NCBI RefSeq assembly: GCF_015234515.1
Contig: NZ_JADGMY010000028.1
Location: forward strand, 62,001-126,000
Direction: 5' to 3'
DNA length: 64,000 nucleotides
DNA from: Cellulomonas sp.
GTDB taxonomy: Bacteria; Actinomycetota; Actinomycetes; Actinomycetales; Cellulomonadaceae
The notes beneath the pieces were generated by a model. The model ran no database searches, was not told the origin of the DNA, and saw only the letters and a program-made list of their open reading frames with translations. This document shows positions 1 to 10,731 of this stretch, one piece after another. Every line of letters starts with the position of its first letter. The first letter of the stretch is position 1. The translations under genes were made by a program, and so were the position numbers.

Positions 1-950
1 TCGCGGACGAGCATCGGTGAGGAGCGGTCGGCCAGGTGCTGCAGGAGCAGCCACCCGGCGGCTCCGTGACGCGGGCTGCCCCACGCGAGCTGGGACGACA
101 GCAGGTGGTCCGCGACATCGGCGTGCTCCCCGGGGACGGCGAGCGTCGCGAGGTACGCCGACGCGGCCGGGCGCAGGGTGTCTGCCGCCTCGGCGGTCAG
201 GCCGTGGCCGGGGTGGGTGGCCTCGGTCACCCGCTGGAGCGTCTCGGCCACCCCGCGCGCCAGCTCCCACGGGGTGCCGGCGGGCACGCGGGCACGGGCG
301 ACCTGCGCCGGGTCGGGTGGGGCGGTCTCGACCGGGCTGGTCACGGCCGGTGAGGTCACGGGCGCCGGGGACGTGGTCGGCTCGTCACCCGGAGGCGTCG
401 TGCGTCCGTCGGCCGGCGGCGCGCCCGTCGTCACGGACGACGCGATGACCTCGGGCCGGACCTGCAGCAGCGCGACGCCGTCGACGACGCCGCCGCGGGT
501 GAGCGGCGCCGCACCGTCCGTGGCCGACAGCCCGCCGTCCACCGCGGGGACGACTGCGGGGTCGCCCGACGCCCCCGGGCCGCTCGACCACGTGCCGTCG
601 ACCACGACGACGACCTTGCGCGTGGCAAGCGGTCCGTCGGACGGCCCGAGGCCGAGCACGTCGGCGTCGAGGGCGTACAGGGCCTGCAGCTGCGCGACGA
701 CGACGGCGGGGTCGAACCGCAGACCCTGCGGTGCCGTCGTCGGGTCGGAGCCGGCGCGGTCACCCCACGCGAGAGCGACGTCGTCGCCCTCGACCACGTG
801 CGCGTCGTCCCACGTGCTGCGCCAGCCCCCGGGCACGACGAGGTCCTTGGGTCCCGCCTCGCTGTCCCCGAACGCGGTCGCGAGCGCGGCGCCCAGGAGG
901 AACGCGACGACGAGCGCCACGACGAGCGTGCCGCGCCTGATCCGGCCCAT
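1..950 (-). CDS. putative membrane-anchored or secreted protein, C-terminus cut off by the window edge
   Basis: At least 316 residues are visible; the stop codon lies beyond base 1. The ATG at 950 is preceded by a clear GGGGAGGAG ribosome site. Residues about 8-24 form a hydrophobic segment after a short basic N-terminus (MGRIRRG), so the protein is probably exported and possibly membrane anchored. A globular part (about 30-165) is followed by a Pro/Thr/Ala-rich linker (about 170-215) and then a second, helical-looking region. I do not recognise the family with confidence; the layout would suit a secreted hydrolase-like protein, but no catalytic motif is evident. It lies downstream of deoC on the same strand but has its own candidate promoter about 115-145 bp upstream, so it is probably a separate unit. 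Confidence 0.75.
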   Translation of the reverse strand, partial: MGRIRRGTLVVALVVAFLLGAALATAFGDSEAGPKDLVVPGGWRSTWDDAHVVEGDDVALAWGDRAGSDPTTAPQGLRFDPAVVVAQLQALYALDADVLGLGPSDGPLATRKVVVVVDGTWSSGPGASGDPAVVPAVDGGLSATDGAAPLTRGGVVDGVALLQVRPEVIASSVTTGAPPADGRTTPPGDEPTTSPAPVTSPAVTSPVETAPPDPAQVARARVPAGTPWELARGVAETLQRVTEATHPGHGLTAEAADTLRPAASAYLATLAVPGEHADVADHLLSSQLAWGSPRHGAAGWLLLQHLADRSSPMLVR

Positions 951-1063
951 ACCGCGTGCGTCTCCTCCCCGCGGGTGCGCACGCCGTCAGGTCGTCGGAC
1001 CGGTGGCACCAGCTCGTGGTCGTGGTCGTCGGCCACGAGCGAGTCGAACCCGGACGACCGTCC

Positions 1064-1093
1064 ACCATCGTCCGCCCTCGGGCGTCAAGTCAA
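1064..1093 (-). promoter_or_regulatory. candidate sigma-A promoter for the truncated secreted-protein gene
   Basis: On the minus strand a TTGACT box (1088-1093) is followed after 18 nt by GATGGT (1064-1069). That is close to an actinobacterial -35/-10 pair and would start transcription near 1057, leaving a leader of about 105 nt before the ATG at 950. The assignment is by pattern only. Confidence 0.4.
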
Positions 1094-1188
1094 TGCCCGC
1101 TTCGTCCGGGTCGGCGCGCATTCACCCGCCGGGACGCCGAATTCTCACGCCGCTCTCATCGCCGCGGGGTGATTCGTGGCACCCGACG

Positions 1189-1908
1189 TCAGTAGTCGTC
1201 GTCCGCCGTGACACCGGCGAGCACCGCTGCGGTCCCCGACAGGCCGAGCCGCGTCGCACCCGCACGGACCATCGCGAGCGCGTCGGCGGCCGTGCGCACG
1301 CCGCCCGACGCCTTGACGCCGAGCCGACCGCCCACGGTGCGCGCCATGAGCTCGACCGCGTGGACGCTCGCCCCGCCGGCGGGGTGGAAACCCGTCGACG
1401 TCTTGACGAAGTCCGCGCCCGCAGCCTCTGCGGCCTGGCACACGCGCACGATCTCGTCGTCGGTGAGTGCCGCCGACTCGATGATGACCTTCAGCACGGT
1501 GGGCGCCGGCGCGGCTGCACGGACGGTCGCGATGTCGTGCTGCACGTCCGCGAACCGGCCCTCCTTCGCGGCGCCCACGTCGATCACCATGTCGACCTCG
1601 TCGGCACCGTCACGCACCGCGCGGGCGGCCTCGGCGGCCTTGACGTCGCTGTGGTGCTTGCCCGACGGGAACCCGCAGACCGTCGCGACGAGCAGGTCCG
1701 GCGCGCCGTCGAGCCCGACGGGGATCTCCAGCGGCAGGAACGACGGCGAGACGCACACGGAGTACACGCCCAGCCGCACCCCCTCGGCGACGAGCGCCTC
1801 GACGTCCGCGCGCGTCGCCTCGGGCTTGAGCAGCGTGTGGTCGACGAGCCGCGCGAGCCCGACCGCGTCGAGCGGGCCGGCCGTGGTGGGTGTGTCGTCG
1901 GTGGTCAT
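1189..1908 (-). CDS. deoC: deoxyribose-phosphate aldolase
   Basis: This class I aldolase (239 aa) cleaves 2-deoxyribose 5-phosphate to glyceraldehyde 3-phosphate and acetaldehyde, the last step of deoxynucleoside catabolism in the cytoplasm. The Schiff-base lysine is K169 in [10 protein letters not shown], with the second active-site lysine K199 in GVKASGG and the acidic [10 protein letters not shown] strand at 103-112. Length is typical for bacterial DeoC. The ATG at 1908 overlaps the stop of add by 4 bp (ATGA), which supports this start over longer upstream readings and indicates translational coupling. It is the last gene of the nucleoside uptake and salvage cluster, next to deoA, whose product supplies its substrate after phosphopentomutase action; no deoB is visible here. 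Confidence 0.97.
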   Translation of the reverse strand: MTTDDTPTTAGPLDAVGLARLVDHTLLKPEATRADVEALVAEGVRLGVYSVCVSPSFLPLEIPVGLDGAPDLLVATVCGFPSGKHHSDVKAAEAARAVRDGADEVDMVIDVGAAKEGRFADVQHDIATVRAAAPAPTVLKVIIESAALTDDEIVRVCQAAEAAGADFVKTSTGFHPAGGASVHAVELMARTVGGRLGVKASGGVRTAADALAMVRAGATRLGLSGTAAVLAGVTADDDY

Positions 1909-3023
1909 GCTCGGTGCCTCCCGGGGCGTTCGGTGCCCGGAGCGACCCCCGGGCGGACGATGCGGTCGACGAGCGCGCGGCGCTCGTCGTCGTGCAGGAA
2001 CGTGTGCCGGGCCGCGGTGAGCGTCACGTCGACGACGTCGTCGAGCGTCCACCCGGCGTCGCGGACGAGCAGGCCGAGCTCGCGCGACAGCGACGTCCCG
2101 GACTGCAGCCGGTTGTCCGTGCTGACGGTGACCTCGAAACCCGCCCGGCGCAGCAGCGAGACGGGGTGCTCGGCGACGGACGCCGCACCCCCGGTCTGCA
2201 CGTTCGACGAGGGGCACACCTCGAGCGGGATCCGGCGGTCCCGGACCCAGTGCGCGAGCACGCCCAGGCGCCACGCGCCGTCCGGCCCCTCGTGCACGTC
2301 GTCCGCGAGGCGCACGCCGTGGCCCAGACGCACCGCGCCGGCCACGTGCAGGGCCTCCGCGATCGAGTCCAGGCCGTCGGCCTCCCCCGCGTGGACGGTG
2401 GCGGGGAAGCTCGCGTCGCGCAGCAGGCGGAAGGCTGCGGCGTGCAGCGACGGCGGGTAGCCCTCCTCGGGCCCGGCGATGTCGAACCCGACGACACCGG
2501 CGTCCCGGTTCGCGAGGGCGAGGGCCGCCACCTCGGCCGACCGGTCCGCCTGGCGCATCGCCGACAGCACCTGGACGACGCGGATCCGGAGCCCGTCGGC
2601 CGCGGCGAGCTCCGTGCCCTCGGCGAGGCCGTCGCGCACCGCGTCGACGACCTGCTGCAGCGTCAGGCCGGTGCGCTGGTGCTGCTCGGGCGCGTAGCGC
2701 TCCTCGGCGTACACGACGCCGTCCGCGGCGAGGTCGAGCACCGCCTCACGGGCGACGCGCCGCAGCCCGTCCGCGGTCTGCATCACGGCGAGCGTGTGCA
2801 CGAACGTCTCGAGGTACCGCGGCAGCGACCCCGAGCCGGCGGCGTCGACGAACCACCGGCCCAGCTCCTGCGGGTCGGTCGTCGGCAGGTCGTGGCCGGT
2901 CGCGGCAGCCAGCTCGACGACCGTCGCGGGCCGCAGCCCGCCGTCGAGGTGGTCGTGCAGCAGGACCTTCGGCAGCGCACGCAGCGCCTCGTCCAGGTCC
3001 TCGGGAGGATCCGCCGGCGTCAC
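1905..3023 (-). CDS. add: adenosine deaminase
   Basis: A protein of 372 aa in the amidohydrolase superfamily that deaminates adenosine and deoxyadenosine to inosine forms. The metal-binding H23-x-H25 sits in [10 protein letters not shown] near the N-terminus. Further on come the HAGE motif, a HGVRL histidine, CPSSN, and the STDN motif with the metal aspartate, in the family's usual order. The start is a GTG or ATG-type codon at 3023 that overlaps the stop of the upstream small acidic gene by 4 bp; the 3' end overlaps deoC by 4 bp. It sits in the nucleoside salvage operon, which fits a role in using imported purine nucleosides. Confidence 0.96.
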   Translation of the reverse strand: MTPADPPEDLDEALRALPKVLLHDHLDGGLRPATVVELAAATGHDLPTTDPQELGRWFVDAAGSGSLPRYLETFVHTLAVMQTADGLRRVAREAVLDLAADGVVYAEERYAPEQHQRTGLTLQQVVDAVRDGLAEGTELAAADGLRIRVVQVLSAMRQADRSAEVAALALANRDAGVVGFDIAGPEEGYPPSLHAAAFRLLRDASFPATVHAGEADGLDSIAEALHVAGAVRLGHGVRLADDVHEGPDGAWRLGVLAHWVRDRRIPLEVCPSSNVQTGGAASVAEHPVSLLRRAGFEVTVSTDNRLQSGTSLSRELGLLVRDAGWTLDDVVDVTLTAARHTFLHDDERRALVDRIVRPGVAPGTERPGRHRA

Positions 3024-3253
3024 GCGTCGGTGTCCCCGTCCTCGAGCGGGACCTCGACGGCCTGCTCGACGACGTCGGCCTCCGTGGCGCGGCCCTCGCG
3101 GTCGGCCCGCGGGAAGTGCGGCGTGTACTCCTCGGCCTCGCCGGCGTCCGGGACGTCGGACTCGTCGACGTCCGTCAGGCGCAGCGGCACCTCGACGTCG
3201 GTGGGCGCCAGCCCGGCGTCACGCCAGGACTCGTGTCCGGGGACGGTGCTCAT
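3020..3253 (-). CDS. small acidic protein of unknown function in the salvage operon
   Basis: A 77-residue protein, strongly acidic (many Asp/Glu, e.g. TDVDESDVPDAGEAEEY at 27-43), with no signal peptide, membrane segment or cysteine. I do not recognise a family. A GAGGAGC-like ribosome site precedes the ATG, and the stop overlaps the start of add by 4 bp, so it is very likely translated with add. An 86-bp gap separates it from deoA upstream. Its placement between deoA and add suggests an accessory role in the pathway or just operon membership; the sequence alone cannot tell which. Confidence 0.75.
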   Translation of the reverse strand: MSTVPGHESWRDAGLAPTDVEVPLRLTDVDESDVPDAGEAEEYTPHFPRADREGRATEADVVEQAVEVPLEDGDTDA

Positions 3254-3339
3254 GGCTCCTCCTGAGGTGGTCGGTCGTCGGTAGGACGTTCCTCATCGTC
3301 GCCCGGGCACGCTGGCCCCGCGACCGCGAGGGTGCGACG

Positions 3340-4635
3340 TCAGTGGGCGGCGACGCGGTCGAGCACCAGGGCACGCTGCTGCCCCGGCGCGCCGTCGGCG
3401 TCGACGACGACACCGCCCGCGAGGGCCTCCCGTGCCCGCGCGAACCGCTCGGGGGTGTCCGTGTGGAGCGTCAGCACCGGCTGTCCCGCACGCACCCGGT
3501 CGCCCGGTCGAGCGTGGATCTCCACGCCGGCGCCCGCCTGCACGGGGTCCTCCTTGCGCGCGCGCCCGGCCCCCAGGCGCCAGGCCGCGACCCCGACCGC
3601 GTACGCGTCGAGGGTCGTCAGGACCCCGTCGCGCTCGGCCAGGACCTGCTCGTGCTCGCGCGCGACCGGGAGGTCCGCGTCGGGGTCACCGCCCTGCGCG
3701 GAGATCATCCGGCGCCACACGTCCATCGCGCGGCCGTCGGCGAGCGCCGCGGCCGGGTCGGCGTCGGGCCGTCCCGCCGCGTCGAGCATCTCGCGCGCCA
3801 GCGCGACGGTCAGCTCGACGACGTCCTGCGGCCCACCGCCGGCGAGGACCTCGACCGACTCCCTGACCTCGAGCGCGTTGCCGGCCGTCAGGCCCAGCGG
3901 CGTCGACATGTCCGTGAGCAGCGCGACCGTCCGCACCCCCGCGTCGGTCCCGAGCTCGACCATCGTGCGGGCCAGCTCGCCCGCGCGCTCGGCGTCCTTC
4001 ATGAACGCCCCCGACCCGACCTTGACGTCGAGCACCAGGGAGCCCGTCCCCTCCGCGATCTTCTTGCTCATGATGGAGCTGGCGATCAGCGGGATCGCCT
4101 CGACGGTGCCGGTGACGTCACGCAGCGCGTACAGCTTGCGGTCGGCCGGCGCCAGGCCGGAGCCCGCGGCGCAGATGACGGCACCCACGTCCTCGAGCTG
4201 GCGCATCATCTCGTCGTTGCTCAGCGCCGCGCGCCAGCCGGGGATCGACTCGAGCTTGTCGAGCGTGCCGCCGGTGTGCCCGAGCCCGCGGCCGGACAGC
4301 TGCGGCACCGCGACGCCGAAGACCGCGACCAGCGGCGCGAGCGGCAGCGTGATCTTGTCCCCCACGCCGCCCGTCGAGTGCTTGTCGGCCGTCGGGCGCG
4401 ACAGTCCCGAGAAGTCCAGGCGCTCGCCGCTGGCGATCATCGCGCCCGTCCAGCGCGCGATCTCGGAGCGGTCCATGCCGTTGAGCAGGATCGCCATCGC
4501 GAGCGCCGACATCTGCTCGTCGGCCACCACGCCGCGCGTGTACGCGTCCAGCACCCAGTCGATCTGCGCGTCCGTCAGACGTCGACCGTCGCGCTTCGCG
4601 ACGATGACGTCGACCGCGTCGAACTGCTCGGTCAT
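3340..4635 (-). CDS. deoA: thymidine phosphorylase
   Basis: A protein of 431 aa, matching the usual length of about 430-440. It catalyses phosphorolysis of thymidine (and deoxyuridine) to the base and 2-deoxyribose 1-phosphate. The family's glycine-rich phosphate-binding segment KHSTGGVGDK lies near residue 86, and DVKVGSGAF occurs around 200. The order is an N-terminal helical dimerisation domain, the alpha/beta phosphate-binding domain, then the C-terminal domain (from about 340). The ATG at 4635 overlaps the end of cdd by 4 bp. It follows cytidine deaminase in the operon, so deaminated pyrimidine deoxynucleosides can be passed directly to it. Confidence 0.97.
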   Translation of the reverse strand: MTEQFDAVDVIVAKRDGRRLTDAQIDWVLDAYTRGVVADEQMSALAMAILLNGMDRSEIARWTGAMIASGERLDFSGLSRPTADKHSTGGVGDKITLPLAPLVAVFGVAVPQLSGRGLGHTGGTLDKLESIPGWRAALSNDEMMRQLEDVGAVICAAGSGLAPADRKLYALRDVTGTVEAIPLIASSIMSKKIAEGTGSLVLDVKVGSGAFMKDAERAGELARTMVELGTDAGVRTVALLTDMSTPLGLTAGNALEVRESVEVLAGGGPQDVVELTVALAREMLDAAGRPDADPAAALADGRAMDVWRRMISAQGGDPDADLPVAREHEQVLAERDGVLTTLDAYAVGVAAWRLGAGRARKEDPVQAGAGVEIHARPGDRVRAGQPVLTLHTDTPERFARAREALAGGVVVDADGAPGQQRALVLDRVAAH

Positions 4636-5072
4636 GCCTGCTCCTCAGCCTGTGCGACCCCACGCTCCGTGAGGTCGTGCGGCCCGAACGCGTCGGGCAG
4701 CACCTGCGTCATGGGACGGATCCCGCTGACGGTCTCGACCAGCAGGTCCGGCCCGCCGTGCTCGTACAACAGCTGGCGGCAGCGCCCGCACGGCATCAGG
4801 ACGTCGCCGTTCCCGTCGACGCAGGTGAACGCCACGAGCCGACCGCCGCCCGTCACGTGCAGCATGGAGACGAGCGCACACTCCGCGCACAGGCCCACGC
4901 CGTAGGACGCGTTCTCGACGTTGCACCCGACGACGACGCGACCGTCGTCGACGAGCGCCGCCGCGCCCACGGGGAACGACGAGTACGGCGCGTACGCGCG
5001 TGCCATGACGGCGCGCGCGGCGTCGCGCAGGGCGTCCCAGTCGACCGGGGAGGTGGTGGTCGGGCTGCTCAC
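4632..5072 (-). CDS. cdd: cytidine deaminase
   Basis: A short, homotetrameric-type cytidine deaminase (146 aa) converting cytidine and deoxycytidine to uridine forms. Zinc ligands are visible: the Cys of LCAEC and both cysteines of MPCGRCRQLL, with the catalytic Glu in CAE. The substrate-binding GCNVENASYG motif precedes them. The start is a GTG at 5072, 7 nt after the stop of the upstream permease gene. The C-terminal tail (about residues 130-146) is slightly longer than minimal family members and overlaps the deoA start by 4 bp. Confidence 0.96.
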   Translation of the reverse strand: MSSPTTTSPVDWDALRDAARAVMARAYAPYSSFPVGAAALVDDGRVVVGCNVENASYGVGLCAECALVSMLHVTGGGRLVAFTCVDGNGDVLMPCGRCRQLLYEHGGPDLLVETVSGIRPMTQVLPDAFGPHDLTERGVAQAEEQA

Positions 5073-5079
5073 GCGTGCC

Positions 5080-6372
5080 TCACTTGACGTAGGGGACGCC
5101 CTCGGCCGCGGGCGCGCGCACGCGCCCGGCGAACCCGGCGACCGCGAGGATCGTGACGATGTACGGGGTCATGAGCAGGAGCTGCGGCGGGACCGAGCTG
5201 CCGATCGTGCCCAGCACGGTCCGCAGGTTGTCGGCGAAGCCGAACAGCAGCGCGGCCGCGACCGCGCCCTTCGGGCTCCACCGGCCCAGGATCATCGCGG
5301 CCAGCGCGATGAAGCCTCGGCCACCGGTCATCTCCTTGCCGAACGCCAGGCCCGACGCCACGGTGAAGAACGCCCCACCGAGACCCGCGACCGCCGACCC
5401 GAGGATCGCGTTGCGCACGCGCGTGCGGTTGACGTCGATGCCGACGGTGTCGGCCGCCTTGGGGTGCTCCCCCACCGCGCGCACGCGCAGGCCCCAGCGG
5501 CTGCGGAACAGGTACACCTGCAGCGCGGCGACGATGACGTACATGAGGTAGACCAGCAGCGTCTGGCGGAACAGGATCGGGCCGATCACCGGGATCTGCG
5601 ACAGCACCGGGATCGGGAGCACCGGCAGCGACTGCCGGGCGTTCCACGTCGACGGGTCCTCGGACAGCACGGTCGAGAACAGGAAGCTGGTCAGACCGAC
5701 GACGAGCACGTTGAGCACGACGCCGACGATGATCTGGTTGACCTGGTAGCGCACCGCGAAGAACACCAGGAGGCTGCCGACGAGCGCCCCGGCGATCGGC
5801 GCCGCGACCAGACCCATGTACGCGCTGGCCGTCAGCGAGCCGACGACCGCGGCGAGGAACGCGCCCGCGAGCAGCTGGCCCTCGATCGCGATGTTGACGA
5901 TGCCGACGCGCTCGCAGACCACGCCGGACAGGGCCCCGAAGATCAGCGGCGTGGCCAGGAACAGCGTGCCGGTCGCGATCGACGTGAGCGGGATGACCGT
6001 GGCCCGCCCGGCACCCGCGAACGTGAGGAACGCGAGGAGCAGGGCGACACCGAACACCACGGGCAACCACATGCCGGTGCGGCGGCCCGCGCGGGTCGCC
6101 CACACGGAGAATGCGGCCAGACCCACGGCGACGAGCACGAGCACCCACACGGCCGCGGCCGCGGGCACCTCGAACGTCGGGATCGCGAAGAAGTCGGTGC
6201 TCGTGGACAGCCGGAAGCGGGTGACGCCCCCCGGCGTGCGCAGCGGCATCCACACGAGCGCGATCAGGGCGACCGCCGCGTAGGCGATGGACGCGCGGTA
6301 CCGCGGGCGGGCCGCGACGGCGGCGTCCGGCGCGGGAGCCGGCGGGCTGGAGACGGGAGCTGCCAGGCTCAT
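5080..6372 (-). CDS. nucleoside ABC transporter permease (NupQ/RbsC-like, second subunit)
   Basis: An integral membrane protein of 430 aa with about ten predicted hydrophobic segments, of the branched-chain/ribose/BMP permease superfamily. The late GEHPKAADTVGIDVNRTR region and GLAFGKEMTGGRGFIALA segment are typical of the smaller partner in nucleoside importers such as NupQ. The N-terminal 35 residues are Ala/Pro rich and hydrophilic. The ATG at 6372 overlaps the stop of the preceding permease by 4 bp (ATGA), which fixes the start; longer in-frame readings upstream only overlap that gene. It works with the two-domain ATPase, the other permease and the BMP lipoprotein encoded upstream. Confidence 0.93.
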   Translation of the reverse strand: MSLAAPVSSPPAPAPDAAVAARPRYRASIAYAAVALIALVWMPLRTPGGVTRFRLSTSTDFFAIPTFEVPAAAAVWVLVLVAVGLAAFSVWATRAGRRTGMWLPVVFGVALLLAFLTFAGAGRATVIPLTSIATGTLFLATPLIFGALSGVVCERVGIVNIAIEGQLLAGAFLAAVVGSLTASAYMGLVAAPIAGALVGSLLVFFAVRYQVNQIIVGVVLNVLVVGLTSFLFSTVLSEDPSTWNARQSLPVLPIPVLSQIPVIGPILFRQTLLVYLMYVIVAALQVYLFRSRWGLRVRAVGEHPKAADTVGIDVNRTRVRNAILGSAVAGLGGAFFTVASGLAFGKEMTGGRGFIALAAMILGRWSPKGAVAAALLFGFADNLRTVLGTIGSSVPPQLLLMTPYIVTILAVAGFAGRVRAPAAEGVPYVK

Positions 6373-7594
6373 GCGACGGCCTCCGAGGTCGACCGGCGGC
6401 TCCCCGGGGCGGGGAGCCGGAACACGGCGCGCACGAGCGGTGGCGCCGCGATGAACAGGACGATGAGGGACTGCAGCACCAGGACGATGTCGATGGGGGT
6501 CCCGGTGCGGGTCTGCATGAGGCGTCCGCCGGCGGCGAACGCGCCGAACAGGATGCCTGCCAGGACCGTGCCGAGCGGCTTGGACCGGCCCAGCAGCGCC
6601 ACGGTGATGGCGTCGAACCCGATGCTGCCCGCGATCGCGGCCGTGAGCGTGCGCTCGGTACCGAGCAGCTGCATGCCGCCCGCGAGCCCTGCGAGGGCAC
6701 CCGAGACGACCATGACCGACACGGTGACCCACGGCACGGAGATGCCGGCGGTGCGTGCGGCGTGGGCGTTAGAGCCCACGGCCCGGAACCGGAACCCCAG
6801 CGTCGAGCGCTCCATGAGCCACCACACACCGACCGCCGCGAGCAGCGCCAGCGGGAACCCGAGGTGCAGCCGGAACGGCGCGCCCAGCAGCTGCGGGAGC
6901 ATCGCGGTGTCCGCGACCGCGCGCGCGACCTGCGGCGTGGCCGACCGGAACGTCGCCGTCGTCAGCAGGTACAGGACCCCGAAGATGGCGATGTTGTTGA
7001 GCATGATCGTGACGATCACCTCGTGCGCGCCCGTGCGTGCCTTCAGCACGCCCGCGATCGCGGCCCACACGGCACCGCCGACGATCCCCCCGACGAGCGC
7101 GACCACGAGGTGCGCACCGGCGGGCAGGTCGAGCGTGAACCCGATCCAGGACGCGACGACCGCCCCCAGCGTGATCTGGCCCTGCGCACCGATGTTGAAC
7201 AGGCCGGCGCGGAAGCCGATGCCCACTCCGAGTCCGGCGAGGATCAGCGGCACGGAGATGGTCAGCGTCTCGGTGATCGGGCGCAGCGCGCGCTGCGGCG
7301 TGGCCGCCGTCCAGTCGAACACCGCCCCCTGGAACAGGGCGACGTAGGCGGAGGACACGCTCTGCCACACGGCGACGAAGAAGTCCGACGGCCGCGCGAA
7401 CAGGTAGCCCGCCGCGCGCTGGACGTCAGGGTCCGCGCCGGCGATGAGCACCCCGCCGAGCACGAGCGCCAGGACGATCGCGCACACGGTCAAGAGCCAC
7501 GACCCGGACAGCACGTCCCGCAGGAGGTCGGCGCCCGCGGGACGGCGGGCCTCCTCCGGCGCGGGTACGGCCGCGGGGGGCGTCCCGGTCTCAC

Positions 7595-7598
<4 letters not shown>
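6369..7598 (-). CDS. nucleoside ABC transporter permease (NupP-like, first subunit)
   Basis: A membrane protein of 409 aa with a hydrophilic N-terminus (about 30 aa), a first transmembrane segment at about 34-55, and a run of further segments from about 95. The GLFNIGAQGQITLGA and AHEVIVTIMLNNIA motifs are characteristic of the larger permease of BMP-dependent nucleoside importers. A GSNAHAARTAGISV loop resembles the ATPase-coupling region of this superfamily. It overlaps the ATPase gene by 4 bp upstream and the second permease by 4 bp downstream, so all three transporter parts are translated as a coupled unit. Confidence 0.94.
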
Positions 7599-9247
<1,649 letters not shown>

Positions 9248-9348
9248 GCGACCCGCTCCCCGTTCGTCGTTGCCCGCCCGGTGCCGTCGGGCACCGGGCG
9301 ACTGCGGCCGGTGCCTCCGTCGCGACCGTACACGCGACGTGGACCGGC

Positions 9349-9382
9349 GACGGCCCGGGCGGGGTCTCCCACCCGGGCCGTC
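9349..9382 (-). terminator. intercistronic hairpin between the BMP gene and its transporter genes
   Basis: Fifteen-base arms GACGGCCCGGGCGGG and CCCACCCGGGCCGTC pair with one mismatch around a GTCT loop. The hairpin lies 32 nt after the BMP stop and about 100 nt before the ATPase start, without a U-run. It is placed to act as a partial terminator or as a 3' stabiliser, giving more binding protein than transporter; both functions are inferred from position. Confidence 0.6.
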
Positions 9383-9413
9383 GTCATTCAGATGCCGTCA
9401 GTCCTGGTCGCCG

Positions 9414-10508
9414 TCAGGGGGCGTTCGGGGACTCGACGACGAGCTCGCCCGAGATGATCTGCTCGCGCAGCTCGTCGATGCGGGTCTGCACGTCCGCGGG
9501 GACCGCGTCCTCGAAGTCGTGGAACGGTGCGAGGCCGACGCCCTCGTTCTCCAGCGTGCCGACGTACGGCTCGTTGGAGAACTCGCCGTCAGCGGCCTGG
9601 CCGATCGAGTCGAACACGGCCTGGCCGATCTCCTTCATGACGGAGGTCAGGATGATCGAGCCGTACTCGGTGGACTCGTAGCCGTCCGAGTCGACCCAGA
9701 TGAGCTTGGCCGTGCCGCCGGCCGCCTCGACCGCCGCGGCAGCGCCCAGGCCGACCGGACCGGCGACGGGCATGATGACGTCCGCGCCCTGGTCGAGGAA
9801 GCCCTGCGTGATGCTCTGGCCGTTGGCCTGGGTCTCGAAGTCGCCGGAGAACTGCCCCTCCTGCGCGGCCTTGTCCCAGCCGAGCAGCTGGACGGACTCG
9901 CCCGAGTCCTCGTTCCACTGCGCGATGCCGTCCGCGAAGCCGTCCATGAAGATCTGGACCGACGGGATCGGCAGGCCGCCGAACGTCGCGACGGTGCCGG
10001 ACTCGGTCGTCGCACCGGCGACGTAGCCCGCGAGGAACGCGGCCTCGGCCGTGTTGAACAGCAGCGGCTTGGCGTTGTCCAGCTCGATGGTGTTGAACTC
10101 GTCGTCCGAGAACGCCGAGTCGATAAGGCCGAACTGGATGTCCGGGTTGGCCTCGGCGGCCGCCTGGATCGCCGGCTCGAGCAGGAAGCCGACGCCGATG
10201 ATGTAGTTGCAGCCGTCCTGCACGAGCGAGTCGATGTTGGGGCCGTAGTCGGCGTCCGCCGTGGACTCCACGGCGTTGGTGTCGACGCCCAGCTCGTCAC
10301 CGGCGCGCTCGAGACCCTCGAACCCGGACTGGTTGAAGGACTTGTCGTCCCAACCGCCCTGGTCGGACACCATGCACGCCCGGAAGTCGGAGGCCGCGGG
10401 GGCGGCGGACCCGGAGGCGTCCGGGGTCTCGTCGGGGGCACTGCCACATGCGGCGAGCGTCAGGGCGACCGCCCCGCCCAGCGCGGCCATTCGGATGGTC
10501 TTCTTCAC
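9414..10508 (-). CDS. BMP-family nucleoside-binding lipoprotein
   Basis: A periplasmic-type binding protein (364 aa) of the basic membrane protein (BMP/Med) family, which captures nucleosides for the adjacent ABC importer. The N-terminus is a lipoprotein signal: basic KKTIRM, a hydrophobic core and the lipobox LAAC, giving lipid attachment at Cys about 19. A Ser/Ala/Asp linker follows. The mature part begins ACMVSDQGGWDDKSFNQSG, the usual BMP opening, and carries SDGYESTEYGSIILTSVMKE-like sequence near its end. I chose the GTG at 10508 because GCAGGAGAC lies about 7 nt upstream and it places the signal peptide at the start; a longer reading to 10625 would add 39 unlikely residues. It is the first gene of the operon. 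Confidence 0.93.
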   Translation of the reverse strand: MKKTIRMAALGGAVALTLAACGSAPDETPDASGSAAPAASDFRACMVSDQGGWDDKSFNQSGFEGLERAGDELGVDTNAVESTADADYGPNIDSLVQDGCNYIIGVGFLLEPAIQAAAEANPDIQFGLIDSAFSDDEFNTIELDNAKPLLFNTAEAAFLAGYVAGATTESGTVATFGGLPIPSVQIFMDGFADGIAQWNEDSGESVQLLGWDKAAQEGQFSGDFETQANGQSITQGFLDQGADVIMPVAGPVGLGAAAAVEAAGGTAKLIWVDSDGYESTEYGSIILTSVMKEIGQAVFDSIGQAADGEFSNEPYVGTLENEGVGLAPFHDFEDAVPADVQTRIDELREQIISGELVVESPNAP

Positions 10509-10547
10509 GACAGTCTCCTGCGTCTCGTCGTCGCCCGCTCCGGATGT

Positions 10548-10559
10548 CCGTACGTACGG
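10548..10559. promoter_or_regulatory. 12-bp palindrome in the leader of the nucleoside operon
   Basis: CCGTACGTACGG is a perfect palindrome 40 nt upstream of the BMP gene start. It could be an operator, but a 12-bp palindrome in GC-rich DNA can arise by chance and I know no regulator for it. Confidence 0.25.
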
Positions 10560-10654
10560 CGGCGCGACCTCGCGCCCCGGACGTCGTCGGCACCGTTCGG
10601 CCTGAACACCGTCGACCCTAGGCACCCGGCGGTGACGGCGGTGTTACCGATGGG

Positions 10655-10685
10655 TATCCACGCAGGTTCCGTGATGAATTCGCAA
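10655..10685 (-). promoter_or_regulatory. weak candidate promoter of the nucleoside operon
   Basis: Reading leftwards, TTGCGA (10680-10685) is followed after 19 nt by TGGATA (10655-10660). Spacing is long and the -10 box imperfect. It is the best pair seen in the 223-bp gap between this operon and the upstream M20 gene. Confidence 0.28.
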
Positions 10686-10731
10686 CCTGTCGCGGCGCTT
10701 CGTCGTGCTGGCTGCGACACGGCACGTGCCC

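Noticed and set aside
1036..1068. A GGTTCGA-type sequence on the minus strand resembling a tRNA T-loop
   Set aside because: The flanking bases do not form a T-stem and no acceptor stem or anticodon arm is found.
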